Shown here piece after piece: positions 1 to 8,882 of a stretch of 21,149 nucleotides of DNA. Origin of the DNA: SYIM01 sp041182885 (GTDB lineage Bacteria; Pseudomonadota; Gammaproteobacteria; Burkholderiales; Burkholderiaceae_E); contig JBMSQB010000079.1 of the NCBI GenBank assembly GCA_049423065.1, positions 1 to 21,149 on the forward strand. Reading direction: 5' to 3'. The position numbers and the translations under genes were made by a program. The notes under the pieces were generated by a model. That model ran no database searches. It worked only from the letters and a program-made list of their open reading frames with translations, and was not told the DNA's origin. Positions within the stretch are counted from its first letter, which is position 1. Each line of letters starts with the position of its first letter.

Positions 1-225
1 GGAGAGTTGGAACGCGGGCGCCGGTGCGATGAGCCGAAACGACTCTGGTTGGCCCTTTGCACATGACGTGCCAGCTCAAAACAGGCTCACCGCCCCGTTT
101 TGCGCCTCCCGGCAGTGCATTGCGCACCGTTTCGAGGCGTCCCCGCTCAACGTTCGCACCGCCCTCCTCTATGATCGCGGCGGCAGGCGCCCCCCGCGGC
201 GCGGCCACACCCGGAGCCCCACACC

Positions 226-546
226 ATGGATGACGGTAATCAGCGGCAGGTACCCGAGGCCTTCGTCCGTCTGTATGTGCCAGCCGGCCGGATCAAGCCG
301 ACCCTGCCTTGGGCCGAGCTGCTGGAGCGGCATGAGCTTTGCGAAGATCTGGCCCAGATGCTGGGCGAGACGGCCCGCGCCCAGCTCCACGGGCTGGGCA
401 TCACCGAAGCCGATGTGCTTCAGCGGATCCGGGCAGGGCTGCCCGCCACCGATCTTGACCTCACCGATGGCGAGATGGACTGGGTGACCGGCCGACTGGC
501 GGAAACGCTGGGCTGGCTCGACGAATCAGGCCAGTTGCCCGGTTGA
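226..546 (+). CDS. conserved small acidic protein, function unknown
   Basis: The 106-residue product has no signal peptide or membrane segment. It is mostly helical-looking and acidic. Near its N-terminus it reads VRLYVPAGRIKP, followed by an LCEDLAQ segment; I associate this pattern with a small conserved protein of Burkholderiales, but I know of no demonstrated function. The start is supported by GGAG at 213-216, nine bases before the ATG. A weak possible promoter lies upstream (TATGAT at 170-175), without a good -35. The gene converges on ettA, with only 14 bases between the two stop codons, so there is no room for a separate terminator. The first 225 bases of the window show no convincing gene. 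The reading frame is reliable from codon usage; the function is not known. Confidence 0.75.
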   Translation: MDDGNQRQVPEAFVRLYVPAGRIKPTLPWAELLERHELCEDLAQMLGETARAQLHGLGITEADVLQRIRAGLPATDLDLTDGEMDWVTGRLAETLGWLDESGQLPG

Positions 547-560
547 ATCCGGCTGGTGGC

Positions 561-2225
561 CTAGCGGGCAATGGGCTTGTAGCGGATACGCGTGGGACGC
601 GCCCCATCCTCACCCAGGCGTTTCTTCTTGTCGGCTTCATATTCCTGGTAGTTGCCGTTGAAGAACACCCACTGCGAATCGCCTTCGGCGGCAAGGATGT
701 GCGTGGCGATCCGGTCGAGGAACCAGCGATCGTGGGAAATCACCATCACGCAGCCGGCGAACTCCAGCAGTGCGTCTTCCAGCGCGCGCAGCGTTTCCAC
801 ATCAAGATCGTTGGATGGCTCGTCGAGCAGCAGCACATTGCCGCCGGTGGAGAGGGTTTTGGCCAGATGCAGCCGCCCGCGCTCACCGCCCGAGAGCTTG
901 CCGACGATCTTCTGCTGGTCAGCGCCCTTGAAGTTGAAGCGTCCGATATAGGCGCGCGAGGGCATTTCGAACTTGCCGACGGTGATGAGATCCGAGCCAC
1001 CGGAGATGGCTTCCCAGACCGTCTTGTCGTTGGGCAGTGAATCGCGCAGCTGATCCACCGATGCAAGCTGAACTGTTTTTCCGATCGCGACACTGCCGGA
1101 ATCCGGTTTTTCAACCCCGGTGATCATCCGGAACAGGGTGGACTTGCCGGCGCCGTTCGGACCAATGATGCCCACGATCGCGCCCTGCGGCACCTTGAAG
1201 CTCACCTTGTCCATGAGCAAGCGGTCACCGAAGGCCTTGCTCACATCCTTGAACTCGACCACCTCGGCGCCCAGGCGCTCGGCCACCGGAATGAAGATCT
1301 CCTGGGTTTCGTTGCGCTTCTGATATTCCTGCGAGCTCAGTTCCTCGAATCGCGCGAGGCGCGCCTTGCTCTTCGCCTGGCGGCCCTTGGGATTCTGACG
1401 AACCCACTCGAGCTCCGCCTTCATCGTCTTGATGCGGGCGGCTTCCTGCTTGGCCTCGGTCTGGAGGCGCTCCTCCTTCTGCTCGAGCCAGGAACTGTAG
1501 TTGCCCTTCCAGGGAATGCCGTGACCCCGGTCGAGTTCGAGAATCCACTCGGCCGCGTTGTCGAGGAAATATCGGTCGTGGGTGACTGCCACCACCGTGC
1601 CTGGAAAACGCTGCAGGAACTGCTCGAGCCAGTCGACGCTCTCGGCGTCAAGGTGGTTGGTGGGCTCATCGAGAAGCAGCATGTCGGGGCGCGACAGCAA
1701 CAGGCGGCAAAGCGCCACCCGGCGCTTCTCACCGCCCGAAAGATTCCCGATCACCGCATCCCAGGCCGGCAGCCGCAGCGCATCGGCAGCGATTTCCATC
1801 TGATGGTCGCCATCGCTGCCCGCCGTGGCGAGAACCGCCTCGTATTTGGCCTGCTCGGCGGCCAGCGCATCGAAATCGGCATCAGGTTCGGCATAGGCAG
1901 CATAGATTTCGTCGAGACGTTTGCGGGCTTCGGTGATTTCACCCAGGCCTTCTTCGACCGCCTCGCGAACGGTCGCCTCGGCGCGCAGCTCGGGCTCCTG
2001 GGGCAGGTACCCCACCCTGAGGCCGGGCATGGGCACCGCATCGCCTTCGATGTCTTTGTCGACCCCCGCCATGATTCGCAGCAGGGTAGACTTGCCCGAG
2101 CCGTTCAAACCCAGCACACCGATCTTGGCACCAGGGAAGAACGACAGGGAAATATCTTTAAGGATCTGGCGCTTCGGCGGAACAATCTTGCCGACGCGGT
2201 TCATCGTGTAAACGTATTGGGCCAT
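561..2225 (-). CDS. ettA: energy-dependent translational throttle protein EttA (ABC-F ATPase)
   Basis: EttA is a cytosolic ABC-F protein that binds the ribosomal E site and gates entry into elongation according to the ATP/ADP ratio. The 554 residues match the usual family length. There are two ABC domains and no membrane part. The first has Walker A GLNGSGKS at 39-46, signature LSGGE at 162-166 and Walker B with DEP at 186-188. The second has Walker A GPNGAGKS at 355-362, signature LSGGE at 444-448 and DEP at 468-470. Residues about 95-139 form the arm insertion typical of EttA, and about 242-324 form the charged linker that contacts P-site tRNA. The N-terminus MAQYVYTMNRVGK is diagnostic for EttA against Uup or other ABC-F members. 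The ATG start has no strong Shine-Dalgarno. The gene is divergent from the CMD-family gene. Confidence 0.96.
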   Translation of the reverse strand: MAQYVYTMNRVGKIVPPKRQILKDISLSFFPGAKIGVLGLNGSGKSTLLRIMAGVDKDIEGDAVPMPGLRVGYLPQEPELRAEATVREAVEEGLGEITEARKRLDEIYAAYAEPDADFDALAAEQAKYEAVLATAGSDGDHQMEIAADALRLPAWDAVIGNLSGGEKRRVALCRLLLSRPDMLLLDEPTNHLDAESVDWLEQFLQRFPGTVVAVTHDRYFLDNAAEWILELDRGHGIPWKGNYSSWLEQKEERLQTEAKQEAARIKTMKAELEWVRQNPKGRQAKSKARLARFEELSSQEYQKRNETQEIFIPVAERLGAEVVEFKDVSKAFGDRLLMDKVSFKVPQGAIVGIIGPNGAGKSTLFRMITGVEKPDSGSVAIGKTVQLASVDQLRDSLPNDKTVWEAISGGSDLITVGKFEMPSRAYIGRFNFKGADQQKIVGKLSGGERGRLHLAKTLSTGGNVLLLDEPSNDLDVETLRALEDALLEFAGCVMVISHDRWFLDRIATHILAAEGDSQWVFFNGNYQEYEADKKKRLGEDGARPTRIRYKPIAR

Positions 2226-2274
2226 GGCCAGTTGCGCAGGAATGATGGGTGATCAAACGAAGGGAAACGCCGAC

Positions 2275-2670
2275 ATGGAATTCGACGAAAACGGAAAGTC
2301 TGACACATGGCGCAAGGGCTTGCAGGCGCGCCGCAAGGTGCTTGGGGATGAATACGTGTCCCGGGCGCTCGCGGGCGCCGATGATCTCACCGCCGATCTG
2401 CAGGATTACATCACCGAACACGCCTGGGGTGCGTCCTGGACCCGACCCGGTCTGGATCACCGCTCGCGCAGCATGATCACGGTGGCAATGACCATCGCCT
2501 TGAACCGCCCGCATGAACTCGAAATTCACCTGCGTGGTGCCATCCGCAACGGCCTCACCCGGGACGAACTGAAGGAGATCATGCTCCACACAGCGGTCTA
2601 TTGCGGCGCACCGGCGGCGCTTGATGCCTTCCGCGTGGCGCGCAAGGTGTTTGCCGAGATGGGCGTCTGA
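2275..2670 (+). CDS. carboxymuconolactone decarboxylase family protein (PcaC-like)
   Basis: The 131-residue product belongs to the CMD/AhpD-like family. PcaC members decarboxylate 4-carboxymuconolactone in the protocatechuate branch of the beta-ketoadipate pathway. Visible family features are WTRPGLDHRSRSM around 55-67, HELEIHLRGAIRNGLT around 80-95 (H85) and EIMLHTAVYCGAPAA around 101-115 (H105, C110). There is no CxxC pair of the AhpD peroxidase type, which argues for a PcaC-like rather than an antioxidant enzyme. The start at 2275 is chosen over an upstream in-frame start at 2224 because AAGGGAA lies at a good distance before it and the upstream extension overlaps the ettA start. No other pca genes are in the window, so the substrate is uncertain. 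The gene converges on the Lon-like gene with a 10-base gap. Confidence 0.85.
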   Translation: MEFDENGKSDTWRKGLQARRKVLGDEYVSRALAGADDLTADLQDYITEHAWGASWTRPGLDHRSRSMITVAMTIALNRPHELEIHLRGAIRNGLTRDELKEIMLHTAVYCGAPAALDAFRVARKVFAEMGV

Positions 2671-2680
2671 GGGGATTTCC

Positions 2681-5122
2681 TCAGCGCGTCCGGCGCGCCC
2701 GCTCAGGGGCCGCACCCACGCCAGAAAATCGCTGCCGGACTCGCGAATAGTCGCGAAGCCGGCGGCGGATCCGATCGTTGACCCGGTCCGTCCAGGCCTC
2801 AACGTCAGGTAGCGTTATGCCATCCGAGGCAAGCCAGGCGAGCGCCTCATCCACCGTGCCGACCGCCACGACCAGAAAGCGGCCGGTACGCACGGCCTCG
2901 ACCACCTCGTCACGAAGCGCCAGATGCTTCACGTTCGCAGCCGGAATCACGACCCCATTGACCGGCCGCGCGCAAGTCGGCTCGCTCGGCTGCGCGGCAC
3001 GCGCCTCGCAGACGTCGAAAAAGCCTTCGATCTTCTCGTTCACCGCGCCAATCGCCTGCACCTCGCCGTGCTGATTGACTGAGCCAGTCACAGCAAACCC
3101 CTGGCGCAGTGGCAAGCCCGCAAGCGATGACAACAGCGCGCACAGTTCGGCGAGCGAGGCCGAGTCACCGTCGACTTCCGCATAGGTCTGCTCGAACACC
3201 AGCGAACCGGAGAGCGACAGAGGCTCGCGCATGCTGTAACGGGCCGACAGATAGGCCGCCAGAATCATCACACCCTTGGAATGCATCGGCCCGCCCAGTT
3301 GCGCTTCACGCTGGATGTCGATCAGCGATCCGTCACCAAGCCGCGTGGTCGCCGTGATTCGCGCAGGGAGCCCGAAGCTGTGTTCGCCCAGCGCCATCAC
3401 GGCGAGCCCGTTGACCTGCGCGACGCGGGCGCCATCGGTATCGATCAGAAGCGTTTGCGCCAGGATCTCGCCCTGTACGCGACGCCTGATTTCGCCGCTG
3501 CGCACGCGGCGGGCTGAAAGCGACGCCACCACGTCGGCTTGCGTCACCTGACCCACGCCGCGCCGCGCCGCCCACTGATCAGCCTCGACCAGCAGATCCT
3601 GGATCCGGCGCGTTTCCAGGCTCAGCTTTCCAGCGTCCTCAGCCAACCGCGAGGACCAGTCAATCACCCGCGCGAGCGCGTCCGAGCCAAACGGCCGAAG
3701 GCCAGCGCCAGCAGCCGCGGCACGCATCCAGCGCGCATAGCGGGCGATCGAATCCGGCGTTCGATCGGTGACCTGACCGAACTCCGGCGCAATCTTGAAC
3801 AGTTGCCCGAAATCGGGATCGAGGCTCTGCAGCAGCATGTAGAGCGACCGATCGCCAAACAGGACGACCTTGGCTTCAAAAGGTACAGGCTGGGGCTCGA
3901 GCGTGACCGTGCTGGCAAGACCCATCTGCTGGCCCACCGATTCGATCCGGATTTCGCGCGTGAAGAGCGTGCGTTTGAGCGCATCCCAGGCAAAGGGCTG
4001 CTGCAACACCCGGCGTGCATCGAGCAGCAGATACCCGCCCGCGGCGCGATGCATGGCACCAGGCTTGATCATGCCGAAATCGGTGATGAGCGCGCCGAAG
4101 CGCGCGAGGTATTCGACCCGTCCCAACAGATTGGTGAGCCCGGGATTTTCCTCGACGATCACCGGCGCACCCGCCTGCCGGGCGTGCGTAACCAGCACAT
4201 TGAGCTGATAGCGCCGGGCCGGCGCAGCGCCATCGCTCTGAATCGCAACCCAGTCGGGCGCAGCGCCCTCGCCTGCAGGTTGAAACAGCTCGGCGTTGTC
4301 GATTACATCGCGCTGTAGCGCAACGAGATGGTCGACCACCTCGGGCATGGGCAGATACTGCCGCATCAGATCGTCCACCAGGTTGCCCACCGCAATCACC
4401 GTCACCTCGCGATTGAGCTGTCGAAGCGAAGACCGGCGCTCGCGGCGCCAGCCGACCAACTGGCGCATCAGCCGCTCGAGGCGTTGCTGCAAGTCCTCGA
4501 TCGCCCGGCCGACCCGTTCCCGCTCAGCCACCGGAAGCTTCTCGAAGTCTTCAGGCGACATCACATCACCGTTTTGCGCGGGTGCAAATGAGAAGCCTGC
4601 GGGGGTTCGCCAAAGCGCCACCCCCCGCTTTCGCGCCTCGGCAATCAGGTCGCCAAAAGTCTGCTCCTGCGCCGAGCTGAATCGGCTTTCAATGACCGAC
4701 ACCCGGGCCTGATACTCCTCGCTGTCGAACACTGCCGGTATGGCCGTCTTGAGTTCATCGATCAGGAGCGCGAGCGCATCGCGCAGTCGTGGTCCCCATC
4801 CTGACGGCAGGCGCAAGCAGAGCGGGCGCGCCGGATCATCGAAGTTGTTGCGATAACAAAGATCATCCGGCGCCCGCGCGGTCACGGCCATCGCTCGCAG
4901 AATCGCAGAGGTCGTCTCAAGCTTGCCCGTGCTGGACTGGCCGATCACAAAGAGGTTGAAGCCGCCATAAGGAATGCCTGCCGCAAAGCGGATCGATTCG
5001 ATCGCCTCGGACTGCCCTGGGGGGTCCAGCGGATCGTCCGCAACCACGCCCTCAGGCACCATCAGCGACAAGGGATCGCAGCGCGGTGCCGCCTCATCGG
5101 CAGCGATTTTCCGAAGGCTCAT
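2681..5122 (-). CDS. LonB-like ATP-dependent serine protease (AAA + Lon S16 domain)
   Basis: The 813-residue protein belongs to the COG1067/LonB-like group that includes E. coli YcbZ. These are soluble proteins with a divergent AAA module and a C-terminal Lon protease domain. The Walker A is GQSSTGK at 61-67. The catalytic dyad is visible: Ser654 in DGDSAS and Lys697 in GAVNEK, separated by 43 residues exactly as in E. coli Lon (S679/K722). A helical region rich in R and E around 190-260 fits the inserted coiled-coil segment of this group. There is no N-terminal substrate domain as in classical LonA and no membrane segment as in archaeal LonB. The start is set at 5122, not at the longer in-frame start at 5182, because its ATG overlaps the TGA of the FtsH-like gene (ATGA), implying translational coupling. 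It is likely co-transcribed with that gene; a role in protein quality control under stress is inferred. Confidence 0.92.
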   Translation of the reverse strand: MSLRKIAADEAAPRCDPLSLMVPEGVVADDPLDPPGQSEAIESIRFAAGIPYGGFNLFVIGQSSTGKLETTSAILRAMAVTARAPDDLCYRNNFDDPARPLCLRLPSGWGPRLRDALALLIDELKTAIPAVFDSEEYQARVSVIESRFSSAQEQTFGDLIAEARKRGVALWRTPAGFSFAPAQNGDVMSPEDFEKLPVAERERVGRAIEDLQQRLERLMRQLVGWRRERRSSLRQLNREVTVIAVGNLVDDLMRQYLPMPEVVDHLVALQRDVIDNAELFQPAGEGAAPDWVAIQSDGAAPARRYQLNVLVTHARQAGAPVIVEENPGLTNLLGRVEYLARFGALITDFGMIKPGAMHRAAGGYLLLDARRVLQQPFAWDALKRTLFTREIRIESVGQQMGLASTVTLEPQPVPFEAKVVLFGDRSLYMLLQSLDPDFGQLFKIAPEFGQVTDRTPDSIARYARWMRAAAAGAGLRPFGSDALARVIDWSSRLAEDAGKLSLETRRIQDLLVEADQWAARRGVGQVTQADVVASLSARRVRSGEIRRRVQGEILAQTLLIDTDGARVAQVNGLAVMALGEHSFGLPARITATTRLGDGSLIDIQREAQLGGPMHSKGVMILAAYLSARYSMREPLSLSGSLVFEQTYAEVDGDSASLAELCALLSSLAGLPLRQGFAVTGSVNQHGEVQAIGAVNEKIEGFFDVCEARAAQPSEPTCARPVNGVVIPAANVKHLALRDEVVEAVRTGRFLVVAVGTVDEALAWLASDGITLPDVEAWTDRVNDRIRRRLRDYSRVRQRFSGVGAAPERARRTR

Positions 5123-7044
5123 ACGCTTCCGATCACCACCGGTGCGCTGGTGGCAGGGGGCTCGCGCGGAATCTCCTCGCAAAGCGCGCGCAGCTCTTCA
5201 TACACCAGCGTTTCGCGCTCCAGCAGACGGGCGGCGCCACGCTCAAGTCGGCTGCGCTGCTCGCGAAGGATCTGCGCGCTATGCGCACGTGCTTCTTCAA
5301 GCAACCCGCGCACTGCGCAGTCAATCTCCCTTGCTGTGGCATCCGAGGGCTGTGGCGTGGGACGCATCGCCATCGGCAGAGGCAGGGGCTCGGGCGCATC
5401 GGGGGCGTCGAGCGACTGTGGGCCCAAGGTCGGATCCATACCGTACTGAACGATCATGCTGCGGGCGATCCGTGTGGCACGAAGCAGATCGTCGGCCGCC
5501 CCCGTGGACACATCCCCCAGGCAGAGTTCTTCAGCGGCCCGCCCCGCAAGCAACACCGTCATCTTGTGACGAAGCTCGGTGCGCGTCATCAGAAAGCGGT
5601 CTTCAGTGGGACGTTGAATCGTGTAACCCAGCGCCCCTACGCCGCGTGGAATGATCGACACCTTGTGAACGGTCTCGCCAGGCAGGAGCGCCATCGCAGC
5701 CAGTGCATGCCCCATCTCGTGATAGGCCACCGTCTTGCGCTCGACGGCGTTCAGCAGGCGATTGCGCTTCTCCAGCCCGGCAACGATCCGCTCGAGTGCG
5801 GCGGTAAAGTCATCTGCGCTCACCGCGGAGTGCGACCGCCGCGTGGCAAGGAGCGCCGCCTCGTTCACCAGATTCGCGAGATCGGCGCCGCTGAATCCGG
5901 GCGTCAGTGCCGCGAGCGCATCGACGCTCACATCGGTCGCCTGTCTGATCCGCCGCAGGTGCACATTCAGGATTTGAACCCGGCCGCGCCGGTCGGGTCG
6001 GTCAACCAGCACCTGACGATCAAATCGGCCAGCCCGGAGCAGCGCCGGGTCAAGGATCTCGGGGCGGTTGGTGGCCGCCAGGAGCACCACTCCCGATGAG
6101 GGGTCAAAGCCATCGAGTTCGGCAAGCAGCTGGTTGAGCGTCTGTTCCTTTTCGTCATGACCACCCAGGCCGAAGGCGCCGCGAGCACGGCCCAGGGCAT
6201 CGATCTCGTCGATGAACACGATCGCAGGCGCCTTGGCACGCGCCTGCTCGAACAGATCGCGCACGCGCGCGGCGCCGACGCCGACAAACATTTCGACGAA
6301 TTCGGACCCGTTGATCGAGAAGAACGGCACACCCGCTTCGCCAGCCACCGCCCGCGCGAGCAGCGTCTTGCCGGTTCCTGGCGGGCCAACCAGCAGGATG
6401 CCGCGCGGCACATGCGCCCCGAGTCGACCATGGCTCTTCGGATCCTTCAGAAAATCGACAATCTCGCGAAGTTCCTCCTTGGCCTCATCGACCCCGGCGA
6501 CATCCTCAAAGCTCACCCGCACACCGGTCTCGACATACACCTTCGCCCGACTGCGGCCAATCGACAGCAGCGACGACGCGCCCCCTGCACCGAAGCCGGC
6601 CCGCGTGGCGGCGGCCCGCCAGAGAACCGCAATCAGCGCGGCGCCGATCATCCAGGCAAGGAGCGTACCCAGTGCCGGTGCTTCGGGCGCAGCACGAAAC
6701 GACACCGAGCGCAGCGCGAGTCGTTCTGCAAGCAGGGGGTCGATCCGCCTCGTGACGAAGCGCGACACGCCGTGATCCGGTGTTCGAACGTAACGGCCGC
6801 GAAGCAGCGATTCGCCAATCTCCAGTTCGCTCACATTGCCCGATTCAAGATGCTGAAGAAACTCGCTGTAGTCGATCCGCTGCTCGTCACGCCACCACTG
6901 CCCCGAGTCAAGCGCAAGCGTGAGCAGGACGATCCCGAGCAACCACCAGCCAACATGACGCGCAGACAATTCGAAGAGATCCCTGTAGCCAGCAACGGAA
7001 CCGATTGTCGGCGCCCTTGCGCGGGCGGCCTTGACCCGCCGCAA
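5119..7044 (-). CDS. FtsH-like membrane AAA zinc metalloprotease
   Basis: The 641-residue protein has FtsH architecture: a membrane segment at about 33-46, a periplasmic stretch, a second membrane segment at about 126-143, an AAA module and an M41 peptidase domain. Walker A GPPGTGKT is at 220-227, Walker B IVFIDEID at 275-282, the pore motif FVGVG at 253-257 and second-region-of-homology arginines at R340/R343. The zinc site is HEMGH at 442-446, where housekeeping FtsH usually reads HEAGH; the ligands H442 and H446 and the catalytic E443 are kept, with D519 as third ligand. The position next to a Lon-like gene, far from any ftsJ/folP context, suggests a stress-specific paralogue rather than the main FtsH. 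The longest frame starts with TTG at 7044 without a clear Shine-Dalgarno, so the true start may lie slightly downstream, before the first membrane segment. The stop overlaps the Lon-like start. Confidence 0.9.
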   Translation of the reverse strand: MRRVKAARARAPTIGSVAGYRDLFELSARHVGWWLLGIVLLTLALDSGQWWRDEQRIDYSEFLQHLESGNVSELEIGESLLRGRYVRTPDHGVSRFVTRRIDPLLAERLALRSVSFRAAPEAPALGTLLAWMIGAALIAVLWRAAATRAGFGAGGASSLLSIGRSRAKVYVETGVRVSFEDVAGVDEAKEELREIVDFLKDPKSHGRLGAHVPRGILLVGPPGTGKTLLARAVAGEAGVPFFSINGSEFVEMFVGVGAARVRDLFEQARAKAPAIVFIDEIDALGRARGAFGLGGHDEKEQTLNQLLAELDGFDPSSGVVLLAATNRPEILDPALLRAGRFDRQVLVDRPDRRGRVQILNVHLRRIRQATDVSVDALAALTPGFSGADLANLVNEAALLATRRSHSAVSADDFTAALERIVAGLEKRNRLLNAVERKTVAYHEMGHALAAMALLPGETVHKVSIIPRGVGALGYTIQRPTEDRFLMTRTELRHKMTVLLAGRAAEELCLGDVSTGAADDLLRATRIARSMIVQYGMDPTLGPQSLDAPDAPEPLPLPMAMRPTPQPSDATAREIDCAVRGLLEEARAHSAQILREQRSRLERGAARLLERETLVYEELRALCEEIPREPPATSAPVVIGSV

Positions 7045-7089
7045 GTCAGTTGTACAGGGCGCTCACGGCGATTCAATTGACTGACCCCG

Positions 7090-8850
7090 ATGAACCACAC
7101 CGCCCTTCATGATCGCTTGATCACCGACAACCATCAGCCGGTATGTGACGACATCCGGCGCCTGCGCTACGCACAGCCGGGCGAGCAGACCGCCGACGAC
7201 ATCCGCCAGCGGCTCGCCGACGCGCTCGCCTCGGTCGAGCAGGCCTCACAGCGGCCACGCCGACGGCGCGAGTTTCTGTCTGCCATGCGGAGCGGGTTCA
7301 TTCCTGGTGGGCGCATCCATGCCGGGGCCGGCACCAGGCTGGCGGCGACCCTCATCAACTGTTTCGTTCAGCCCATGGCCCCGCGGCGCTGCGGGCGCGA
7401 TGCCGGCGGACGACCAGGCGTGGACGACGCGCTGCGCGAGATGGCAAGCACCCTGCGGATGGGGGGCGGGGTGGGGGTCAATCTCAGCGATCTGCCGGCT
7501 CGTGCGATCGCCGGTCACGCATCAGGTCTCGATCCGGTGAGCGTCATCATGAAGATGGAGTCGAACGGATGCAGGCTAGCCGCCACCGGCGCGCGACGGT
7601 CGGCGCAAATGGCGCTGGTCGATATCGATCACCCCGACAGCCCTGCCGTCATCGATCTCAAGCGTCACCACCGTCTGCAAACGGTCACGTTGTCGGTGTG
7701 CATCCCGGATGCATTCATGCAGGCGCTCGAAAACTGTTCGTCCGATCCGGACACAGGTTCGGCAACCCGGACACGGAAGGTCCAACCCTCGCCGCAGAGT
7801 GCAGCCCACCGTCTCTGGATCCGGTTGCTTCAGGCCGCCCTCGACACGGGCAACCCCGGGATCGTATTCATCGATCAGGTGAACCGCGACAACAATCTGG
7901 GCGACATCGAACATTTACGCGCCTGTAACCCCTGCGGCGAGCAGTATCTGCCCGACTACGGCGCCTGCGACCTTGGGAGCATCAACCTCGCCCGACTGGT
8001 ACGTCGGCCCTTCACCCGAGCCGCCCGAGTGGATCTCGCCGCGCTTTGCCAACTGACGCATGTCGCTGTGAGGGCGCTCGACAATGTGATCGAACTCACC
8101 CGCTGGCCACTCGAGATGCAGGCCCGCGAGGCACACCTCACGCGGCGCGTCGGACTGGGCGTCACCGGGTTGGCCGACGCGCTCCTCATGCTGGGCCTGC
8201 GCTACGACCGCCAGGCTGGCCGCACCGCCGCCGCAGCCATGCTCCGAACGATTCGCAACGCCGCCTACTGCAGTTCGGTGCAACTGGCGATCGAGCGCGG
8301 CGCGTTTCCGGTCTTTGACGCACACCGCCTGCTGAGCCCTCCCCATGCGGCCTCGCGTCTGCCTGAATTCATCAAGCGGCGCATCGAAAAGCACGGTCTC
8401 AGGAACTCGCATCTGCTTGCGATTGCACCGGCAGGCACGATTTCGCTCGCGATGGCCGACAACGTGTCGAGCGGAATCGAACCAGTGTTCGCGCCGCAGA
8501 TCCTGCGGCGGATCGCCATGCCCGATGGCAGTGAGATCGTGCGGTCCGTCGACGATCATGCGTTACGCCGCCTTCGTGCGCTCCGTCCGGGCGACACCGC
8601 ACTCCCCGCAGCATGGTGCGACGCCTCGACGCTGCGGGCTGTGGACCATCTGCGGATGGTCGCGGCGCTGCAACCATGGGTCGATGCGGGAATCAGCAAG
8701 ACCGTTCACCTTCGGGAGACCGATTCCGTCCCGACCCTGGACCGACTGCTGCGCGCGGCCTGGCGCTCGGGGCTCAAGGGGTTGAGCGTGTTTCGCGCCG
8801 GCGCTCCTGCTCGCGATGTGCTCTGCGACGCGCGGCGAGCGACCCGCTAG
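7090..8850 (+). CDS. adenosylcobalamin-dependent (class II) ribonucleotide reductase, compact form
   Basis: This enzyme reduces ribonucleotides to deoxyribonucleotides using a cobalamin-generated thiyl radical, and so works without oxygen. The core is well conserved: C91 in LINCFV and C293 in YGACDLGSINL form the active-site redox pair. N280, C282 and E284 in NPCGEQ are the catalytic trio, with C282 the thiyl position. GGGVGVNLSDL and the C-terminal GLKGLSVFRAG are also typical. At 586 residues it is shorter than many NrdJ proteins. There is no N-terminal ATP cone, and after the GLKG motif it ends within about 30 residues, with a single cysteine (C580) in place of the usual C-terminal cysteine pair that passes electrons from thioredoxin. 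The ATG at 7090 lacks a clear Shine-Dalgarno. It is divergent from the protease pair and followed after 117 bases by a sensor kinase. Confidence 0.92.
   Translation: MNHTALHDRLITDNHQPVCDDIRRLRYAQPGEQTADDIRQRLADALASVEQASQRPRRRREFLSAMRSGFIPGGRIHAGAGTRLAATLINCFVQPMAPRRCGRDAGGRPGVDDALREMASTLRMGGGVGVNLSDLPARAIAGHASGLDPVSVIMKMESNGCRLAATGARRSAQMALVDIDHPDSPAVIDLKRHHRLQTVTLSVCIPDAFMQALENCSSDPDTGSATRTRKVQPSPQSAAHRLWIRLLQAALDTGNPGIVFIDQVNRDNNLGDIEHLRACNPCGEQYLPDYGACDLGSINLARLVRRPFTRAARVDLAALCQLTHVAVRALDNVIELTRWPLEMQAREAHLTRRVGLGVTGLADALLMLGLRYDRQAGRTAAAAMLRTIRNAAYCSSVQLAIERGAFPVFDAHRLLSPPHAASRLPEFIKRRIEKHGLRNSHLLAIAPAGTISLAMADNVSSGIEPVFAPQILRRIAMPDGSEIVRSVDDHALRRLRALRPGDTALPAAWCDASTLRAVDHLRMVAALQPWVDAGISKTVHLRETDSVPTLDRLLRAAWRSGLKGLSVFRAGAPARDVLCDARRATR
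7117..7130. promoter_or_regulatory. candidate imperfect Fnr box near the divergent ftsH-like / RNR starts
   Basis: TTGAT-CACC-GACAA matches the Fnr/Anr consensus TTGAT-N4-ATCAA at 8 of 10 positions. It lies just inside the RNR reading frame, about 60 bases upstream of a possible minus-strand start point set by the -10-like TTGAAT (7076-7071). That spacing would fit a class I Fnr site for the ftsH-like/Lon-like pair. The -10 is weak and the 45-base gap between the divergent genes holds no better signal, so this is only a candidate. Confidence 0.3.
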
Positions 8851-8882
8851 CGCCTAGGCCAGAAGGCCTCGACTGCCTGGCT

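Noticed and set aside
29..487. A 152-codon open frame at the left edge
   Set aside because: It overlaps the better-supported 226-546 gene in another frame, has an Arg/Pro/Cys/Ser-rich composition typical of out-of-frame translation, and no ribosome site.
2224..2274. An N-terminal extension of the CMD-family protein starting at 2224
   Set aside because: It would overlap the start of ettA and lacks a ribosome site; the ATG at 2275 has AAGGGAA at a good distance.
6157..7080. A 307-codon plus-strand frame opposite the FtsH-like gene
   Set aside because: Antisense shadow of the conserved AAA protease; no independent support.
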